This document shows positions 43,411-52,925 of a stretch of 64,000 bases of DNA, piece after piece (positions within the stretch are counted from its first letter, which is position 1; each line of letters opens with the position of its first letter). Below the pieces are notes generated by a model. It was given only the letters and a program-made list of their open reading frames with translations, was not told where the DNA came from and made no database searches. The DNA comes from Vicingus sp036171675 (lineage in GTDB: Bacteria; Bacteroidota; Bacteroidia; Flavobacteriales_E; Vicingaceae): assembly GCA_036171675.1 (NCBI GenBank), contig JAVHRO010000080.1, forward strand, positions 28,807 to 92,806, read 5' to 3'. The translations under genes and the position numbers were made by a program.

Positions 43411-43701
43411 TTATGCCGCTTTCTGTGGGTATAAATGCTGTTGGAATTCTATAAACAGTCTACTGATGTTTGCAAGGTCTCCTAAAATGTCTTTTGCGTC
43501 CTCTAACAATTGATATTTGTTTGTAAGCAAGATGATGGGCAGTTTATCTTGATCGAGTACCTCTACACCAGTTTCAATGTGCTTGCTCAATACAAATTCT
43601 ATAAACTCCTTTTGTTTGTTGTCAAGCAATGCAAAAATGGTCACTTTTGCTGCTGCAACTCTTTCTTGCCGAGTCAATGGTTTAACTTTTTGCTTAACAA
43701 A
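43411..43701 (-). pseudogene. HsdR (type I restriction) C-terminal remnant
   Basis: The frame encodes VKQKVKPLTRQERV, NKQKEFIEFVLSKHIETGVE, then LDQDKLPIILLTNKYQ, EDAKDILGD and LFIEFQQHLYPQKAA. This is the helical C-terminus typical of type I restriction R subunits. The remaining 900 or so residues, and hsdM and hsdS, are absent. The 5' edge is the TAG of the adjacent GIN-domain gene in the same frame; the only usable start would be a TTG at 43677, giving 88 residues. I read it as the relic of a lost restriction system rather than a working gene. Confidence 0.75.
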
Positions 43702-45255
43702 CTAAAATCCTAGCAACGTAACACCAACACTTACAGGATACAATTCTGGTCCTCTATTGTTTTCGAATAATGGAGTTAAGCTATACGTAGCAAAAAGGTT
43801 TACCCAACCAATACCCGCTCGAGCGGTTAAACTCAGTTTAAATGGATTGGTATTAAAATCTTGATTGTCTTTTACTTTTTGCTCGTTACCATCAATTTTA
43901 TATACGTATTTCATTCGAGTAGTAAATTTGTACCCAACAATGGCTCCAGCCGATAAATGAAACGATTTGTTTTTTTTGTTGCCCGTATTAATTTCAAATA
44001 ACAATGGTGCATCTACATAAAATGTTTTGAAACGGTTTTTTGAATAATTTAATGTTGTATCAACCACTCCCCATGTATAATTTTCGTTGTAAGCATTGAT
44101 GTTGTTGTACACAAAACGTCCTCCATTCGGAATTAACCTTACATTGTGTTTAAGTTCGTAGTTGTTGTATTCCAATCCTAAACCGGTAACAACACCCACA
44201 TGCTCTTGATAAATTTTAAAGAAATATTCGAAAAAATTGATGTTAACCACCCACGATTTTTCGTAATCTAACTCCATAAATTGAGTTACTTTTTTAGGGT
44301 TGGTAGTCTCTAACGACACATCGTGATTCAAGTTAAAACTCCCATGGTTGTTTACAAAACCATTTATACCCAAATCGATTCCAGCCCAGTGGTTTCTACG
44401 CTTTTTTTTTGTTCGATTTACCGAAATAGAATCGTTAATAATTAATATATTGGTTCTGCCTAATCGCACCTTTGTGGTGTCGTTAACCACTCTAACATTG
44501 TTTTCGCCAACACCTGTAATGGTTACCTCGTCGCCTTCAATAACCACTTTATCGGTTCCAACATTTACTTTTAAATTATCGCTAGTTCTAATATCTGATG
44601 CGCCAGAAGAGGTTAAGGTATTTATAGCTGGATTACCCAACACTTTTACATCACTTGCACCAGAAACTGATCCTGTAATTTCGTTTTTTGGATTAACCGA
44701 CAAACTAGATGCACCAGAAGCTTTAACACGAACCGCATCGGCTTCAAACTCTTTTGTTTTAACACTACTTGCACCAGAGGCATCAATAACAAACTCTTGA
44801 GTAGTTCCTTTTAATTTTACATCGCTGGCACCACTTGTTTTTAAGTTGAGAACACTTGTTTTTAAATTCAAATCGATAGTTGATGCCCCACTTGTTTTTA
44901 TTTCAAAATTGGTTAACGCTAGCACGCCTTCGTTTTTAATGCTCGAAGCCCCACTAATATCAGCTCGTTCTAACGACGTAAATGTCAGCTTAATTTTCAT
45001 GTCCAACTGGGCTTTAATTTTTCCCTTAGCAAAAATATTTAGCGTGTTGTCGTTAATTTCGGTAACCAAGTTGCCTAAATATTCTTCGGGCACACCAATA
45101 ATTTCAATTTGGTTGGTGGTCCCTTGAATAAGATCGATATTAAATGCCGATGACACTTTTAGTGCATTAAAATCGGCTAAATTTCTTACATTGTTTTGTG
45201 CTTTAGCAAACATTGCACTTATAACAATTGAAATAAATAGAATATATTTTTTCAT
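43702..45255 (-). CDS. GIN-domain (DUF2807) protein with outer-membrane barrel
   Basis: A 517-residue exported protein (signal peptide 1-19, ending FAKA). Residues about 20-240 form the putative head GIN domain (DUF2807), a beta-helix with a periodic SGAS motif (ISGASSIK, TSGASTID, TSGASDVK, ASGASSVK, ASGASSLS, VSGASDVK, SSGASDIR). After about 290 the chain has alternating strands and aromatic residues typical of a PorT-like outer-membrane barrel, ending VGVTLLGF. It is downstream of the ECF sigma/anti-sigma pair and may belong to its regulon. Role not established. Confidence 0.78.
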   Translation of the reverse strand: MKKYILFISIVISAMFAKAQNNVRNLADFNALKVSSAFNIDLIQGTTNQIEIIGVPEEYLGNLVTEINDNTLNIFAKGKIKAQLDMKIKLTFTSLERADISGASSIKNEGVLALTNFEIKTSGASTIDLNLKTSVLNLKTSGASDVKLKGTTQEFVIDASGASSVKTKEFEADAVRVKASGASSLSVNPKNEITGSVSGASDVKVLGNPAINTLTSSGASDIRTSDNLKVNVGTDKVVIEGDEVTITGVGENNVRVVNDTTKVRLGRTNILIINDSISVNRTKKKRRNHWAGIDLGINGFVNNHGSFNLNHDVSLETTNPKKVTQFMELDYEKSWVVNINFFEYFFKIYQEHVGVVTGLGLEYNNYELKHNVRLIPNGGRFVYNNINAYNENYTWGVVDTTLNYSKNRFKTFYVDAPLLFEINTGNKKNKSFHLSAGAIVGYKFTTRMKYVYKIDGNEQKVKDNQDFNTNPFKLSLTARAGIGWVNLFATYSLTPLFENNRGPELYPVSVGVTLLGF

Positions 45256-45368
45256 AATGGTTATTTTTAAAATTGATGGTTAAGTATTTTAATAATAAAA
45301 CGTACTATAGTTTGTTTGTTTTCGTATGTGACGCTTAAGGGTTTCGATTTGTTACAGGGCGATAAAAA

Positions 45369-46334
45369 TTATTGTCTAATTTTTCGTGAAAACGAGAATC
45401 CACCTATATTTAAAGCGTATGCTTCGGTTTTACCATCAGCTTTTTCTAAGGTTTCCACCTCAGCTTTTTTTCCTAAAACTTTTGCCACCAAATTTACAGC
45501 AACCAATTCTGTAGGAGCGTTTTTAGTTTCCTTTTCTAAAATTCGTTTTTGGACCTCTTTTTTAAGCAATTCCGAAACAGTTAAAAACTCATCGTTCTCC
45601 ATGGTAGGAGTTTCCATGGCTAATGGTTCAATGATGATATAATCTATTTCGGTGGGTTCTATGATAATGCTATCTTTTTTCTCAGCATAGGTAATGTGAG
45701 GTGTTGGTTGAGGATTGGTGAGGGGTGAGTGATGAGGAATGAGTGATGAGTGGTGATTAGTGAGAGGTGAACTCTCTGTGATGTTTTTGGGAGTTGAAAT
45801 CAACGGTACAGTTTGGTGAATAATATTAGGTTGAGTGGCTTCTGAAAGTTGTTCAACCTTATTGTTGTTAAAGTTTTTAAATAATAAAAATAGCAACATT
45901 ACAGCTGCCGCACTTGAGTACCAAAAGTACATGGGTATTACTTTCGTTTCTTTTTGTTTAATAGCGCTTTTATTTTCAAAAATAATGGTTGAAGGAATTA
46001 ATGTCGTTTTTTTATATGATTGAAAAAGTTGCTGATAAGTAGCGTTTTTTGCTATTTCCACAAACAGTTCTTCCGATAATTGTGGAGAGTTTAACCCTTC
46101 AATTTCAGCAATCATCAACTCTTCGATGGCGGCTTTTTTTACATTTTGTTTACCGCTAAAAGCGATTGAAGTGCTTGTATTAAACGTTACATTTTCAAAT
46201 TCTTCTAGTTCAACTTTTAATTCAGGATTTTGTTCTAAAAACAACATCAGCGCAGCAACCCTATCGGCTGATAAGTTTTGCTCAGTATAGTCGAGCAAAA
46301 ATGCTTCGTAGTTATTTTTATTTATTACACTCAT
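45369..46334 (-). CDS. Putative anti-sigma factor membrane protein
   Basis: A 321-residue one-helix membrane protein. The cytoplasmic N-terminal part (1-140) has a helical, acidic character with YEAFLLDYTEQNLSADRVAALMLFLEQNP, which resembles anti-sigma N-termini; one helix lies near 148-165 (MYFWYSSAAAVMLLFLLF); the remainder is extracytoplasmic. Its ATG overlaps the sigma-factor stop (ATGA), the classic ECF sigma/anti-sigma layout. Residues about 185-215 (SSPLTNHHSSLIPHHSPLTNPQ) are low-complexity and encoded by a short-word tandem repeat at 45711-45772, likely a repeat inserted in frame. Confidence 0.7.
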   Translation of the reverse strand: MSVINKNNYEAFLLDYTEQNLSADRVAALMLFLEQNPELKVELEEFENVTFNTSTSIAFSGKQNVKKAAIEELMIAEIEGLNSPQLSEELFVEIAKNATYQQLFQSYKKTTLIPSTIIFENKSAIKQKETKVIPMYFWYSSAAAVMLLFLLFKNFNNNKVEQLSEATQPNIIHQTVPLISTPKNITESSPLTNHHSSLIPHHSPLTNPQPTPHITYAEKKDSIIIEPTEIDYIIIEPLAMETPTMENDEFLTVSELLKKEVQKRILEKETKNAPTELVAVNLVAKVLGKKAEVETLEKADGKTEAYALNIGGFSFSRKIRQ

Positions 46335-46816
46335 AACACCTGTTCAATACTTCCTAAATACTGCTGTAAAAATTTTCGTCCTCTAAAAATGTACACTTTA
46401 ACTTGCGATTCAGACAATCCTGTTATTTCGGCAATTTCATCGTAAGCATATCCTTCGTAATCTCTCAATAAAATCACCGATTTTTGGTCGGATGGCAATT
46501 GGTTTAATGCTTGTTCTAACACCTCTTGTAATCCGTTATATTGGTTTTTTGAGGTTAAATTAGTTTCAACTACTTCGCTATAACTTCCTTGTTTTTTTTC
46601 TCTCCTGGTTAAATCAATAAAGGTGTGATAGGCGGTGGTAAATAGATACGATTTTTCTTTTCCTAGCTTAACTTCATCTTTTTTGATCCAAAATTTTTCG
46701 AACGTATCTTGAACCACATCTTTGGCCTTCTCCTCATCTCGCGAGTTTTTGAGAATAAAGCGATACAGATTATCCGAATAATCGTCTACGCACTTATTAA
46801 ATTCCTTAACCGTCAA
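46331..46816 (-). CDS. ECF RNA polymerase sigma factor
   Basis: A 161-residue sigma-70 family factor with region 2 (DNLYRFILKNSRDEEKAKDVVQDTFEKFW) and region 4 (LRDYEGYAYDEIAEITGLSESQVKVYIFRGRKFLQQ) only, as in ECF factors. The start is TTG at 46814-46816; an in-frame TAA lies two codons upstream so no earlier start is possible. It is coupled to the downstream putative anti-sigma gene by a 4-bp overlap. Its signal and target promoters are unknown. Confidence 0.93.
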   Translation of the reverse strand: MTVKEFNKCVDDYSDNLYRFILKNSRDEEKAKDVVQDTFEKFWIKKDEVKLGKEKSYLFTTAYHTFIDLTRREKKQGSYSEVVETNLTSKNQYNGLQEVLEQALNQLPSDQKSVILLRDYEGYAYDEIAEITGLSESQVKVYIFRGRKFLQQYLGSIEQVL

Positions 46817-46895
46817 TGTTTAGTTTGTATTTTGGGGTACGACGCACAGCGTATTGTAAAAGTTACAGCCAAGTTAATTTTTTTTATTTCAATAA

Positions 46896-46926
46896 AAAGG
46901 CGACTCAAAATTAATGAGCCGCCTTT
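46896..46926 (-). terminator. Intrinsic terminator of the M16 peptidase gene
   Basis: AAAGGCGACTCA (46896-46907) and TGAGCCGCCTTT (46915-46926) form a 12-bp stem with one mismatch and a 7-nt loop. On the minus strand it is followed by TTTTTATT, 25 bp after the stop of the M16 gene. Confidence 0.8.
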
Positions 46927-46951
46927 CCACATTTTTGAACTTACGTTGGAA

Positions 46952-49876
46952 TTAATATCCAAATAGTTCTTCCAACGTTAATTCCTTATATTCTCCTAAC
47001 GATTTTAATACATTTTCGTTAACCAGTTTTTTGTCACCAATTACCAAATAATTGTAATTTTTGTTTTTTATGTTTTGATCAAAAAATGATTTCAAATCGG
47101 TCATTTCCATTTTTTGAACTTTTTCATAAATATCTCTGTTCATATCGTAATCTCGCCCAAGGTCTCTTGCACTTAAATATTTCCAAAAAATGTTTGATTC
47201 TTTGGTTCTTGATGTTTCAATTTTTTTAAGGGCTGCCAATTTGGAGCCATTAAATTGATCGGCAACTTCTGGCATATTGTTCATCAAATCCATCATGGCT
47301 TTTGTAGCATCATTTAATTTGTCCACCTGAGTACCAACATATGCCTGAACATAGTGCGAACGATTTGATTTTCGTGGACTTGAATACGATACATAAGCAG
47401 AGTACGCTAATGCTTTAGATTCTCTAATTTCTTGAAAAACAATTGACGATAAGCCAGAACCAAAATATTCGTTGAATAAACTAATTACAGGAACATCGCT
47501 ACTGGTATATGGTTTTACCTTAGTCAACATTAACAGTTCTGTTTGTACCATATCGTAATTTACAAAATATACCTTGTTAGAGGTGTTGTCTAATTCTTTA
47601 AATTCCTTTGCTGGAATTAATGGTTTTAAGGCTGCTGGGGTTTTGTGATTTTTTTCGATGGTCGATTTTACCAACGCAATGTCTTTGGTTCCAAAATAAT
47701 ATACATAATGCTGGTAACTGGTCAACTCTTTTATTTTTGAAACTAATTTGTTAACATCAATTTTACTCAAATCTTCACTGCTTAAAATGTGTTTATTTGG
47801 TGCATCTGGACCATACTTACCATAATTTGCTAAACCCATGTACATTATGGCGTTTTTGCTTAGTTTATTGTCGGTTCTGTCTTTTAGTATACCATCAACC
47901 ATGTTTTTAAACGCTTCTTGGTCGGGCTTAACGTTAGATAAAATATGTTCAAACATGGCAACACCTTCTTCAAATGATTCATCTAATCCAGCTAACGAAA
48001 CATAAATTCTTTCTTGGTCGGCATAAACACCGTAACTCAAGCCCATTTTATACAATTCAATTTGTAGTTCATTGGCCGAATATTTATCTGTTCCCAAAAA
48101 TTCTAGGTATTGAACTGCAAGCGCCATTTCTTTGTCGCTAAACGAGCCCATGTCTAAAATATATTCTAAACTAAACGTTTGGTTTGACGTGTTTTTCACA
48201 AAATAAAAGGGTATTCCCGAGGCTAGCTTTTCTTGAATTACACTTGATTTATAATCGTCGAAAACAGGCGTTAAACGAGAAGCTTGTAATTGATTAAATT
48301 TTTGTGCAAAAACTGAAGCGGTGTCTCTGTTCAATTGAACTTTAGTAATGGCAGGTTTTTCTACTTTTTGATTGGTAGTTTCACCATGTTTTTTGTACAC
48401 AATGGCGTAGTTATTTTTTAAGTATTTATTGGCAAAATCAACCATTTGTTGTTTGGTTACATGGCTCATTTTTTCATTAGCATTTACCACGTCGCTCCAT
48501 TTTTGACCTAAAATAAACGCATTGGTCATTTTATTGGCTCTAGATGAGTTGTAAAGATTACTTTGTTGGTCGTCTAACTTAAAGTTTTTTATAACCGCTG
48601 GTAACATCCAATCTTCAAACTGACCTTTTTTAAGTTTCTCCACTTCGGCGATTAATAGATTTTTTAATTCTTCTAATGATTGTCCTTCTCTCGGATTTGC
48701 ACCAAATTGTAGTGTGCTATAATCTTTATTTTCATCATCGTATGCATAAGCCGAAAGTACTTTTTGCGATTTTACTAAATCCAAATCCATTAATCCAGCC
48801 TGACCATTATACAACAGCGCTTTTAGCAATGGTAGCATATAAACATCTTTGTCGTCAACACCTGGAAAACGAAAACCAATGTTTACCCATTCAGCATCGC
48901 TACCAACCACAGTAGTTTCTTCTGGTTTTGATGTTTCTACCTCTGGCTCAAAGTTAAAAGGAGGTACAATTTTTCTTTTATATTGACCAAAGTATTTGAT
49001 AATTAATTCAACAGTTTTGTCAGGATCAATGTCGCCTGCCAATACAATTGCCATGTTGTTCGGCACATATCTTTCACTAAAATATTGATGGATTTTCTCC
49101 ATTGAAGGGTTTTTTAAATGTTCACTTCTGCCAATAGTAGATTGTGTTCCGTAAGGGTGTTTTTTAAACAACATTTTTGACATGGCTTGATACGATTTTC
49201 TATAATCATTATCTACTCCACGATTGTACTCTTCGTAAACTGCCTCAAGTTCAGTATGGAACAATCGTAAAACCAATTCGTTAAATCGTTCCGATTCAAT
49301 GGTCAACCATTTTTCAAATTCGTTGGAAGGAATATCGTTTATGTAAACGGTTTGTTCTACTGAAGTATACGCGTTAGTTCCTTTGGCACCAATAGAACTA
49401 ATCATTTTATCGTATTCGTTTGGCACGGCGAATTGAGCAGCAATACCCGAAAGGCTATCAATTTGGTGATAAATGGTATTTCGTTCTTTTTCATCAGTAA
49501 CACTTCTTCTTTTTTCATACAAATCGGAAATTTGTTGAAGTACCATTTTTTCTTTTTTCCAATTTATGGTTGCAATTTTTGAAGTGCCTTTAAAAACCAT
49601 ATGCTCTAAATAATGCGCCAATCCTGTTGCGTCAGAAGGGTCTTGTTTGCTCCCAGTATTTACCGCAATGTTGGTTTGAATACGAGGCTCATCTTTGTTA
49701 ATCGACATGTACACTTTTAATCCATTGTCGAGCGTATAAATTAAGGTGTTTAATTCATCGCCTTGCACCTTTTCATAGTTATACTTATAGGTGTTTGAAG
49801 GAGATGATTGTGCAATTGAATATTGAAATAACAAGATTTGCAATAACAATACGAGGCCTATTTTTTTTGTATTCAT
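46952..49876 (-). CDS. Exported M16-family metallopeptidase
   Basis: From the ATG at 49874-49876 this is a 974-residue protein with a clean signal peptide (MNTKKIGLVLLLQILLFQYS then IAQS). The zinc motif HYLEH (HxxEH) is at residues 88-92, with the downstream Glu in LEAVYEEYNRG. Two M16 halves are present (about 45-480 and 530-970); only the first keeps the zinc motif, as in pitrilysin-like enzymes. The frame runs 44 codons further up to 50008 but that part overlaps the divergent gene and precedes the signal peptide. It likely degrades or processes peptides in the periplasm. Confidence 0.92.
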   Translation of the reverse strand: MNTKKIGLVLLLQILLFQYSIAQSSPSNTYKYNYEKVQGDELNTLIYTLDNGLKVYMSINKDEPRIQTNIAVNTGSKQDPSDATGLAHYLEHMVFKGTSKIATINWKKEKMVLQQISDLYEKRRSVTDEKERNTIYHQIDSLSGIAAQFAVPNEYDKMISSIGAKGTNAYTSVEQTVYINDIPSNEFEKWLTIESERFNELVLRLFHTELEAVYEEYNRGVDNDYRKSYQAMSKMLFKKHPYGTQSTIGRSEHLKNPSMEKIHQYFSERYVPNNMAIVLAGDIDPDKTVELIIKYFGQYKRKIVPPFNFEPEVETSKPEETTVVGSDAEWVNIGFRFPGVDDKDVYMLPLLKALLYNGQAGLMDLDLVKSQKVLSAYAYDDENKDYSTLQFGANPREGQSLEELKNLLIAEVEKLKKGQFEDWMLPAVIKNFKLDDQQSNLYNSSRANKMTNAFILGQKWSDVVNANEKMSHVTKQQMVDFANKYLKNNYAIVYKKHGETTNQKVEKPAITKVQLNRDTASVFAQKFNQLQASRLTPVFDDYKSSVIQEKLASGIPFYFVKNTSNQTFSLEYILDMGSFSDKEMALAVQYLEFLGTDKYSANELQIELYKMGLSYGVYADQERIYVSLAGLDESFEEGVAMFEHILSNVKPDQEAFKNMVDGILKDRTDNKLSKNAIMYMGLANYGKYGPDAPNKHILSSEDLSKIDVNKLVSKIKELTSYQHYVYYFGTKDIALVKSTIEKNHKTPAALKPLIPAKEFKELDNTSNKVYFVNYDMVQTELLMLTKVKPYTSSDVPVISLFNEYFGSGLSSIVFQEIRESKALAYSAYVSYSSPRKSNRSHYVQAYVGTQVDKLNDATKAMMDLMNNMPEVADQFNGSKLAALKKIETSRTKESNIFWKYLSARDLGRDYDMNRDIYEKVQKMEMTDLKSFFDQNIKNKNYNYLVIGDKKLVNENVLKSLGEYKELTLEELFGY

Positions 49877-49972
49877 GATTTTATGTTTTAGTAAAAATGA
49901 TTTATTGATTTGAGAGAGTAAAATAACACTATTTTTATTAATTAGCCTATTTTTACGTTCAAACATTGACAA

Positions 49973-50308
49973 ATGGCAAACAGTGATTTTTTTCAATTGG
50001 TGTATCAAGTTGCACGGGAAATTCCTTATGGCAGAGCCACTAGTTATGGAGCAATAGCCAATTATTTAGGTTCAAAAAGCGGTGCCCGAATGGTAGGTTG
50101 GGCCATGAACAATGCTCATCACCAAACACCATCGGTACCCGCACATCGTGTGGTTAACCGTAACGGTATGCTTACAGGCAAAAACCATTTTGAAACACCA
50201 TTTTTAATGCAAATATTGTTAGAACAAGAAGGTGTTCTAGTTAAAAACGACCAAATACAAAATTTCGATACGGTGTTTTGGAATCCAATGAAAGCGTTGG
50301 AGTTATAA
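49973..50308 (+). CDS. Alkyltransferase-like (ATL/MGMT-family) protein
   Basis: A 111-residue protein with the MGMT C-terminal DNA-binding fold: REIPYGRATSYGAIANYL (HTH), Arg39 of SGARMVGWAMNN (Arg finger), and PAHRVVNRNG. The active-site PCHR of true alkyltransferases is PAHR here (Ala57), so it cannot accept an alkyl group. Such ATL proteins bind O6-alkylguanine and hand it to nucleotide excision repair. Small size and missing N-terminal domain fit ATL. It is divergent from the M16 gene. Confidence 0.9.
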   Translation: MANSDFFQLVYQVAREIPYGRATSYGAIANYLGSKSGARMVGWAMNNAHHQTPSVPAHRVVNRNGMLTGKNHFETPFLMQILLEQEGVLVKNDQIQNFDTVFWNPMKALEL

Positions 50309-50550
50309 AAAATTAACCACTAACTTATCAAGTTGTTAGAAAACGGTTGAAATTCTTACTCTTACCTATAATTTTTAAAATGCAACTACACCCAACTATT
50401 CTTCAAAAAAATTAATACTAAAAAACTGTCTTAACAAACGTTTGTATTTATTTTTTTCAGTTCGTTTAAATGGCTAACTAATCTCGATTTAAAATTTGTA
50501 TAAAAGCATCCTTTTGAAAACTCAATTTCATTACATTTACCACAGAAATA

Positions 50551-52155
50551 ATGAAAAAAACAAGTATTTCCATACCAATTATCACTATACTTCTCGCACT
50601 AAGTGAAGTATATTTTGCTCAATCCACTGGTATTGATTCGTTGAAAATTGAATTAAGTAAGGCACAATACGATACCACCCGATGCAACATCTTAAATCAA
50701 ATGGTAGAAGAAGAATCCGACGATGAAATTTGGCCAAAATACAATAATGATTTAAAAACCATTGCTGAAAAAAACTTAAATCAAAACACTACACCGTTAA
50801 TCAAAAATATTTTTAAAATTTATTTGGCGAATGCTATAAATAATATTGGCTATTTGTATTCAATACAAGGTGATACTTCAAGAGCATTGCAAGAGTATAA
50901 CAAGTGCATTAAGCTATTCCAAGAAGTAAACAATGTAAATGAAATAGCAAATACGTATATCAGTATTGGTAATGTAAATAAAAGTGTTGGAAACTATAAT
51001 GCTGCACTTAATGCTTATGAAAAAAGCTTGCAACTTCACGAAAAAATAAAAAATCAAGAAGGTATTGCTTTTGCACAGTATAACATTGGTTTTATTTATG
51101 ATTTAAAAGGCGATATATTTAACGCGTTAGAATTTTACCACAGAAGTTTAAAAATACGGGAAAATATAAAAGATAAATCTGGCATTGCCACTTGTTTAAA
51201 TAATATAGCTACGTTATATGAACAACAAGGAGACGTAGCCAAAGCAATAGAATACAACCAAGAGAGTCTTAAAATTTATGAGGCGTTAAAAGATCAATTT
51301 GGTATTGCGGCTGCCTTAAATAATATTGGGCTTATCTATTTTAATCAATCCAAATTTGTTGAATCCTTACCCTATTTTGAAAAAAGTAATTCAGTATTTA
51401 CACGTATTCATGATAGATATGGAATAGGTGCAACCCTAAACAATCTAGGGAAAGTTTATTTTCACTTAAACGAGTTACAAAAAGCGTTAGCTATTTTTAA
51501 TGAAAGTTTAAAAATAAAAGAAGAAACACAAGACGCGAAAGGAATTTCAACAACCAATAGCAATATTGGTGAAATTTATTTACAACAAAATAAGCTAAAT
51601 GAAGCTGAAAAATATTGCTCTAAAGGATTGTCTATTTCACAAAAAATAGGCTTTCCTGAAGGAATAAAATTAGCAGCTAGTTTATTGACTCAAATTTTTG
51701 AAAAACAAAACAAGGGAATGCAAGCACTAAAAATGCATAAATTATTCATTCAAATGCGCGATAGTGTTAACAATATTTCGACACAAAAGGCAATAATTAC
51801 ACAAACCGCTAAACATGATTACGAACAGAAGGCGGCTGAAGAGAAAATTCGTACCGATGAAGAGAAAAAGGTTAGTGAGCTTCGTTTAAAACATGAAGAA
51901 TCAAAGCGATATACGTTGTATGGTGGATTGGTATTGGTAATCCTATTCGCTGGGTTTATTTTTAACCGATTTAAAATCTCACAAAAACAGAAGATAAAAA
52001 TAGAAAAGCAACACGCTTTGTTGGAAGAAAAAAACGAAGAAATTATTGCTAGCATAAGGTATGCAAAACGAATACAAGAATCATTATTGACCTCACAAAA
52101 ATATATTGAACGAAATATTGTGCGATTAAAAAATTCTAATCAAGAACCCAAATAA
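50551..52155 (+). CDS. TPR membrane protein lacking an output domain
   Basis: A 534-residue protein: signal peptide (1-23), about seven to nine TPR repeats over 80-390 (repeated GNYNAALNAYEKSLQLHEKI-like units), a coiled coil, one membrane helix near 453-470 and a cytoplasmic coil ending IIASIRYAKRIQESLL and then stop 20 codons later. In related Bacteroidota proteins the words YAKRIQ and the following segment lead into a SpoIIE-type phosphatase domain; here it is absent. It may be a natural short form or a truncated sensor. The 240 bp before it hold no gene. Confidence 0.72.
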   Translation: MKKTSISIPIITILLALSEVYFAQSTGIDSLKIELSKAQYDTTRCNILNQMVEEESDDEIWPKYNNDLKTIAEKNLNQNTTPLIKNIFKIYLANAINNIGYLYSIQGDTSRALQEYNKCIKLFQEVNNVNEIANTYISIGNVNKSVGNYNAALNAYEKSLQLHEKIKNQEGIAFAQYNIGFIYDLKGDIFNALEFYHRSLKIRENIKDKSGIATCLNNIATLYEQQGDVAKAIEYNQESLKIYEALKDQFGIAAALNNIGLIYFNQSKFVESLPYFEKSNSVFTRIHDRYGIGATLNNLGKVYFHLNELQKALAIFNESLKIKEETQDAKGISTTNSNIGEIYLQQNKLNEAEKYCSKGLSISQKIGFPEGIKLAASLLTQIFEKQNKGMQALKMHKLFIQMRDSVNNISTQKAIITQTAKHDYEQKAAEEKIRTDEEKKVSELRLKHEESKRYTLYGGLVLVILFAGFIFNRFKISQKQKIKIEKQHALLEEKNEEIIASIRYAKRIQESLLTSQKYIERNIVRLKNSNQEPK

Positions 52156-52914
52156 CTATTTTCGGTCAATATAGTAACTATTGGCTTGAGCAAGTGAAGT
52201 AACCACCAAATCGTTAATACATAAATGTTCTGGAAGTGTAGTTACATAGTAAATTACAGACGCTACGTCGTGAGCAACCATTGGCTGAAATCCTTTGTAT
52301 ACTTGTTTTGCTTTTTCTTTATCACCATGAAAACGAACTTCTGAAAATTCGGTTTCGGCAGCGCCTGGACAAATTTGTGTTACTTTGATACCATGTTCCA
52401 ACAAATCTATGCGCATACCTTTTGAAATAGCATCAACAGCATGTTTGGTAGCACAATACACATTTCCATTTAAATACACCTCTTTTGATGCTGTTGAACT
52501 AATGTTAATAATATGTCCTTTTTTTCTATTAATCATTAAGGGCATAACATTTCTAGAAACATTTAACAACCCTTTAATATTGGTGTCAATCATTTTGTTC
52601 CAATCTTCAAAATCGCCATCTTGAATTTTAGACATTCCACTAGCTAAACCAGCATTGTTGACTAAAACATCTATTTTTTTCCAATTTTCTGGCAACGAGT
52701 TTATAGCGTCTGCAGTAAGTTGTTGGTCGCGTACATCAAAACACAATGGAAAAACACGAACACTATATTTATCAATAAGCTTATCTTCAAGTTTTTGTAA
52801 TCGATCTAATCTTCGACCAGTAATAATAATATTATAACCATTTTGTGCAAATAATTTAGCTGAAGCCTTACCAAATCCAGATGTAGCTCCTGTTATTAAT
52901 ACGATTTTTTCCAT
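52156..52914 (-). CDS. SDR family NAD(P)-dependent oxidoreductase
   Basis: A 252-residue short-chain dehydrogenase: cofactor motif TGATSGFG (8-15), NITGRRLDRL-like ITGRRLDRLQ pointing to NADP, NNAG, the catalytic Ser in IINISSTAS and YCATKHA (YxxxK). Close to the YdfG group, which oxidises 3-hydroxy acids such as L-allo-threonine or reduces malonic semialdehyde. Substrate in this organism not determined. It ends at the end of the TPR gene, converging without a gap. Confidence 0.88.
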   Translation of the reverse strand: MEKIVLITGATSGFGKASAKLFAQNGYNIIITGRRLDRLQKLEDKLIDKYSVRVFPLCFDVRDQQLTADAINSLPENWKKIDVLVNNAGLASGMSKIQDGDFEDWNKMIDTNIKGLLNVSRNVMPLMINRKKGHIINISSTASKEVYLNGNVYCATKHAVDAISKGMRIDLLEHGIKVTQICPGAAETEFSEVRFHGDKEKAKQVYKGFQPMVAHDVASVIYYVTTLPEHLCINDLVVTSLAQANSYYIDRK

Positions 52915-52925
52915 GTTATTTATTA

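Noticed and set aside
43510..43713. Plus-strand ORF opposite the HsdR relic
   Set aside because: Low-complexity Cys-rich shadow; the minus frame gives a clear family match.
49877..50008. 44-codon N-terminal extension of the M16 peptidase
   Set aside because: Would place the signal peptide internally and overlap the divergent ATL gene.
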